Positions 60,407 to 64,000 of a stretch of DNA of 64,000 bases are shown here, piece by piece. The first letter of the stretch is position 1. Every line of letters starts with the position of its first letter. The DNA is taken from contig NZ_AUCX01000005.1 of NCBI RefSeq assembly GCF_000429985.1, forward strand, positions 1-64,000, given 5' to 3'. Position numbers and translations under genes: made by a program. Under the pieces are notes generated by a model. The model saw nothing but the letters and a program-made list of their open reading frames with translations, ran no database searches and was not told where the DNA came from. This stretch comes from Maridesulfovibrio bastinii DSM 16055 (lineage in GTDB: Bacteria > Desulfobacterota > Desulfovibrionia > Desulfovibrionales > Desulfovibrionaceae).

Positions 60407-63031
60407 ATGGAATATCCAATCTGGGAGCTTAGTACATTCGGCGGTGGCTTTTTCATTGCTTTCATCTCTATTTTTCATGTTTACATAGCTCATTTTGCAG
60501 TGGGAGGAGGTCTTTTCCTGCCTTTATTTGAGAGCAAAGCAGTTAAGGAAAATTCTCCCTTGATGCTTGATTATGTCAGAACACATACAAAATTTTTCCT
60601 TATACTGACCATGGTCTTCGGTGGTATGAGCGGAGTAGGTATCTGGTATTCTATTTCTGTTCTTGCACCAAGAGCCACATCACTTTTAATTAGAACATTT
60701 GTTTTTGGCTGGGCAATTGAATGGGTTTTCTTTTTACTGGAAATTGTAGCTCTGCTGATCTTTTATTATCGCTTTGATAAAATGGATCGCAGAGATCATT
60801 TAAAGATAGGCTGGCTTTATTTTATTTTTGCGTGGATGTCTCTTTTTGTAATCAACGGTATTATCGGCTTTATGCTCACGCCGGGGGTTTGGCTTAAAGA
60901 TGGCGGTTTCTGGGGAGCACTATTTAATCCTTCATTCTGGCCTTCTTTATTTTTCAGGACTTTTATCAGTTTCATGATTGCCGGCCTATTCGGTTTTATC
61001 ACCGCCGGAAGAATTCCTAATAAAGAGGTTCGCAATAAAGTTTACAGATGCTGCTCACGGTGGGCTATTGTTTCTGTCGTTCTGGCACTTTTTTGCGGCT
61101 GGTGGTATTTTTCCGTCCTTCCACCTGAAACCTTGCAGCGCCTCACACTAAAAGCTGCAAGAATCTCAACATTCTACAGGCTTATACTTATTTGTGGTGC
61201 CTCTATATTCATTTTAGGAGCCGCAATGATGGTCCGCCTGCCTAAAGAGGCCAGAGTCGCCCTGACAACTATATTATGCATTCTTGGAATAGGCTTTCTC
61301 GGTTCATTTGAATTTTTAAGAGAGTCGGCCAGAAAGCCATATCTTGTTTATAATTATATGTATTCGAGTCAGATCCGTACTGATGAAGTTTCCAAGCTAA
61401 ACAGAGCGGGTATCCTTGCTTCATCAAAGTGGGTCAGGGCTGATCTAAATGACCTTGCTAAAGCGGGACAATCTGTTTTTCAGATTGAATGTTCGTGCTG
61501 CCATTCCATAGGCGGTCCCATGAACGATATTATGCCGCTAACGGAAAAATATCCTGTTATTGGAATGGATTCAAAGTTGAATGGTATGGGTAAAATAAAT
61601 TCCATTATGCCGCCTTTCATCGGAACCAGAACTGAACGTCTGGCTCTGGCAACGTATATAGTTGATGATCTTCATGGATCAAAGGCTGCTGAAAATTCTT
61701 TTGTAGGTGAAGACCTGAAGGTAGAAGTTCCACCATTTGACAAAGAAAATGATGAATATGTCTTACTGGCATGGAATAACCTTGGAATGCATTGTATTTC
61801 AGATAGTTATTCAGAATGGGTTCTGCTACCCCCGGCAAATGATTTATGGGCTCAGCTGATCCGCAGAGGTGAAAAGCCGGAAGTTGTAACTTCAGGCGTT
61901 ACCTTAAAGTATCATGTCGAGCCGGGCTTTGAAAATCCGGCTGACCGTTCAGAGTTCTGGGATTACGAACATTCACATTTCGGGGCTAATCTGGAGCCGC
62001 ATATAGGGCTTTCCGGCAATGGTCTTAGGGGCAAAATGCATCTTAAAGAGGATCTTAAAAGCTTTGAAGCCTCACTTATTCCAGTTGAACCGTACACGGA
62101 AGACGGAAAATATAATCCTTATCCGATATTTACTGTCGAAGCTTATGATTCCAAGACAGGCAAGCTGCTTGCAACCACAGCGGCAGTAACTCCTACTTCT
62201 ACTGAAATGGGTTGTAAAAACTGCCATGGCGGTCCTTGGAAAATGAAGGGGATAGCAGGTATCTCCCAGCAGACCGGGCGTGATGTAATAAGCTCGCATG
62301 ACCGGCTGAGCAATACTGATTTAGTTTCAGAGGCTGCTGCCGGTAACCCGAAGCTGTGCCAGAGTTGTCATCCTGATCCGGTTCTTGGGGCAAAGGGAAA
62401 GCCGGGGCTTTTAAATCTTCCCGCTGCAATTCATGGTTTTCACGCGAATTTCCTGACCGGACGTGGAGCGGAGGCCTGTGCATACTGCCATCCAAACCGT
62501 CCTGACGGGCCGACTAAATGCCTGCGTGGAGTTCATAGTCAAAAGGGTGTCAGTTGTGTTCGCTGCCATGGATATCTGGAAGATCATGCCCTCTCACTGC
62601 TTAAAAAGGAAAAAGACAGCGGTAAACCCGGAGCTGAAAAGCTTATGCGTAATTTAAAACCGCGTACAGTGGAGAGCACTGCTGATGTTAATGCTAGGAT
62701 CCCATGGATTCAGGAACCTGATTGTCGCACCTGTCATGTTGTTAAGGGCAGGATTCCCGACAATATCAAGTCCAATTCTTTCAATGTATGGACAAAAAAT
62801 GGATCGGAGCTGTACAGGTTAAGCCTTGATAATAGTGGCAAGGTTATGTGCATTGCCTGCCATAACAGTCCGCATGCCAACTATCCGACCGTAAATAAAT
62901 ACGGAGTTGACAGAGATAATATTGCTCCGATGCAATATCAGAAGAATCAGCGTGCAATAGGAGCTGATAATAATTGTAATGTCTGCCATCTTGGCAATGT
63001 TGAAGGAGATAAGCACCATTGGATGAAGTGA
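60407..63031 (+). CDS. Membrane bd-like protein fused to an eight-heme c-type cytochrome
   Basis: An 874-residue protein. Residues 1-330 hold about eight transmembrane helices like cytochrome bd subunit I: FHVYIAHFAVGGG in TM1 (His ligand context) and the paired acidic residues in IEWVFFLLEIVALL. The remaining 545 residues face the periplasm and carry eight CXXCH heme c motifs starting at Cys362, 603, 651, 691, 717, 773, 815 and 857. The first lies in a class-I cytochrome c domain with a candidate Met ligand (IMPPFIGTRTERL). Between the first and second is a conserved-looking LGMHCISDSYSEWVLLPP domain. Expected role: electron transfer between the quinone pool and periplasmic or outer acceptors; oxygen reduction is possible but unproven. 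Confidence 0.8.
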   Translation: MEYPIWELSTFGGGFFIAFISIFHVYIAHFAVGGGLFLPLFESKAVKENSPLMLDYVRTHTKFFLILTMVFGGMSGVGIWYSISVLAPRATSLLIRTFVFGWAIEWVFFLLEIVALLIFYYRFDKMDRRDHLKIGWLYFIFAWMSLFVINGIIGFMLTPGVWLKDGGFWGALFNPSFWPSLFFRTFISFMIAGLFGFITAGRIPNKEVRNKVYRCCSRWAIVSVVLALFCGWWYFSVLPPETLQRLTLKAARISTFYRLILICGASIFILGAAMMVRLPKEARVALTTILCILGIGFLGSFEFLRESARKPYLVYNYMYSSQIRTDEVSKLNRAGILASSKWVRADLNDLAKAGQSVFQIECSCCHSIGGPMNDIMPLTEKYPVIGMDSKLNGMGKINSIMPPFIGTRTERLALATYIVDDLHGSKAAENSFVGEDLKVEVPPFDKENDEYVLLAWNNLGMHCISDSYSEWVLLPPANDLWAQLIRRGEKPEVVTSGVTLKYHVEPGFENPADRSEFWDYEHSHFGANLEPHIGLSGNGLRGKMHLKEDLKSFEASLIPVEPYTEDGKYNPYPIFTVEAYDSKTGKLLATTAAVTPTSTEMGCKNCHGGPWKMKGIAGISQQTGRDVISSHDRLSNTDLVSEAAAGNPKLCQSCHPDPVLGAKGKPGLLNLPAAIHGFHANFLTGRGAEACAYCHPNRPDGPTKCLRGVHSQKGVSCVRCHGYLEDHALSLLKKEKDSGKPGAEKLMRNLKPRTVESTADVNARIPWIQEPDCRTCHVVKGRIPDNIKSNSFNVWTKNGSELYRLSLDNSGKVMCIACHNSPHANYPTVNKYGVDRDNIAPMQYQKNQRAIGADNNCNVCHLGNVEGDKHHWMK

Positions 63032-63063
63032 TGATTATAAAATAATTATAGCTGTTCATAATA

Positions 63064-63102
63064 AAAACGGCACAGAGAAATTATACCTCTGTGCCGTTTT
63101 CT
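63064..63102. terminator. Bidirectional terminator after the cytochrome gene
   Basis: A 14-bp stem AAAACGGCACAGAG / CTCTGTGCCGTTTT with a nine-base loop; T-runs on both strands for the cytochrome gene and the convergent partial gene. Confidence 0.9.
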
Positions 63103-63150
63103 TCAGCAAAAAATTAAAATGTAAATCTAACTCCGCCCATGGCCTGTCTT

Positions 63151-64000
63151 TTACCCGGTCATTATACCCAGCGCATATTGAAGTGATTCGGCAAGGTCTG
63201 TTTCTCCAAAATAAAGGGCGCCTTCAATTCCATTTTGTGCCAGTTTTATGAAATCATATTTATTGGTATCATCCGCAATATTAATCGGTTTACCATTTTC
63301 ATCGGCTGAACCGAGGGAAAGACTTACAAATGGAGTGCTGTCTTTCACAGTCATTCTACCGCTTTTTATTTCATCATTCACCCAGTCCATAAGGTCACTG
63401 CGGGTCAGGCTGCTGAAATCTGGTTTTTCCTGATCATTAGTCTCAGTTTCTTCAGCAGATGTTGCCGGAGCAGAGTCAGTGATTTTCATTGAGAAATTTT
63501 CTGCACTTCCACCCTCGAATAAATACGAATATTTGCTGACTGCACCATAAGGATCGGTTTTATACATGGCGGCGAAATCGGAATATTCCTGACCGGCATC
63601 TGTAAGAGTAGACAGGCCGGATACCGCTTGAAAATCTTTTAAAATTTCTGGAGAACTGTTTAATAAAGATTCTATTTTGTCTTTATCGGGGTGGTTCCCT
63701 GCTACTTTTATGTGCCCTTCGCTGTCCGAGGTCAGGCTTACTTCCGGGTCTGTGCTGATTCCATTTTTCGAAAAGAGAGTATTTATTCTGTCATTGAGAT
63801 TCTGCTGTTTTTCCTGAAGCCCTGATTCAAGCTCAGAGAGGGAAACTGCTCCTCCGGAAGAGTTATTTATTCCGAGCCCGGAAAAAAAATCCGATAGCAG
63901 TTTACCACCGTCAGAGAGGCTCACCGAGTCCCCTGATGCTGATTGTCTGATACTGTTTTGAGCTCTTTTGCCTTGATTTGTATAGGTTAAGGCCTGAGTT
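63151..64000 (-). CDS. Protein of unknown function, N-terminus beyond window
   Basis: The reverse frame is open from the stop at 63151 through the right edge, at least 283 residues. A GTG at 63924 could be read as a start, but in-frame coding continues upstream as TQALTYTNQGKRAQNSIRQ, so the gene is probably longer and truncated by the window. The visible protein is polar, low in cysteine and Ser/Asp/Glu-rich, with SSGGAVSLSELESGLQEKQ and a linker rich in T/E (SAEETETNDQEKPD). No signal peptide or domain is seen. Family not recognised. Confidence 0.65.
   Translation of the reverse strand, partial: TQALTYTNQGKRAQNSIRQSASGDSVSLSDGGKLLSDFFSGLGINNSSGGAVSLSELESGLQEKQQNLNDRINTLFSKNGISTDPEVSLTSDSEGHIKVAGNHPDKDKIESLLNSSPEILKDFQAVSGLSTLTDAGQEYSDFAAMYKTDPYGAVSKYSYLFEGGSAENFSMKITDSAPATSAEETETNDQEKPDFSSLTRSDLMDWVNDEIKSGRMTVKDSTPFVSLSLGSADENGKPINIADDTNKYDFIKLAQNGIEGALYFGETDLAESLQYALGIMTG

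Noticed and set aside
1-64000. CRISPR arrays, prophage, integrative element boundaries
   Set aside because: No regularly spaced direct repeats, integrase or phage structural genes; the only mobile element seen is the IS200/IS605-type fragment at the left edge.

Overview
The window reads as chromosomal DNA of a marine sulfate-reducing bacterium of the Desulfovibrio group (Desulfovibrionaceae, Maridesulfovibrio-like). This rests on a complete dsrA-dsrB-dsrD locus followed by a CbiA/CobB-family amidotransferase, an [FeFe]-hydrogenase maturase (hydF), a TRAP transporter, a multiheme c-type cytochrome, and moderate GC. Salt-related functions (lysine 2,3-aminomutase plus beta-lysine acetyltransferase, an NSS sodium symporter, KtrAB potassium uptake) suggest a marine or brackish habitat. 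Genus and species cannot be fixed from sequence alone.

Layout. 1-0.4 kb: 5' part of an IS200/IS605-type transposase gene with its regulatory hairpins, running off the left edge. 0.4-9.3 kb: cheX, glnS, hydF, a membrane histidine kinase, a bile-acid:sodium symporter-family protein, a DUF523 protein, and two small reverse-strand genes. 9.3-14.9 kb: dissimilatory sulfite reductase locus (dsrA, dsrB, a hairpin terminator/attenuator, dsrD, then a cbiA/dsrN-type amidotransferase). 15-22.5 kb: lgt, an NSS transporter, a structured leader before ktrBA, a TPR protein and a glutamine cyclotransferase translationally coupled to a 1421-residue acyl-CoA-dehydratase-activase fusion (22.45-26.7 kb). 26.8-32 kb: ABC-F ATPase, Hpt protein, and a DAHP synthase/chorismate mutase - aroB operon. 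32-38.7 kb: IclR regulator and metC (divergent), DJ-1 protein, an exported small protein, a YkgJ protein, and a lone trpB with a classical Trp-codon leader peptide and attenuator; then a transaldolase-like aldolase. 38.8-45.1 kb: nicotinamide riboside uptake and phosphorylation (pnuC and kinase), a double-cubane-type reductase, and a TetR-controlled DctPQM TRAP transporter. 45.3-48.9 kb: hybrid kinase and a sugar-nucleotide epimerase.

48.9-55.7 kb: a probable six-gene reverse-strand operon, polar amino acid ABC importer (binding protein, permease, ATPase), ablA, ablB, and a YitT-family membrane protein. It looks like a lysine-to-N-acetyl-beta-lysine osmolyte module. A PAS/LuxR-type regulator lies upstream. 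56-59.1 kb: an internally repetitive beta-rich protein of unknown function and a chemoreceptor. 59.3-63 kb: two membrane genes. The second fuses a cytochrome bd-like membrane domain to a periplasmic part carrying eight CXXCH heme motifs, the most unusual protein in the window. The right edge cuts a reverse-strand gene of unknown function.

The clearest regulatory discoveries made by reading are: the trp attenuator at 37.65-37.79 kb (leader peptide with three consecutive Trp codons plus mutually exclusive stems), the hairpin that buries the ribosome-binding site of the IS200-type transposase, a hairpin terminator between dsrB and dsrD, and tandem palindromes on the promoter of the TetR/TRAP locus. 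No CRISPR array, prophage, tRNA or rRNA gene was seen.
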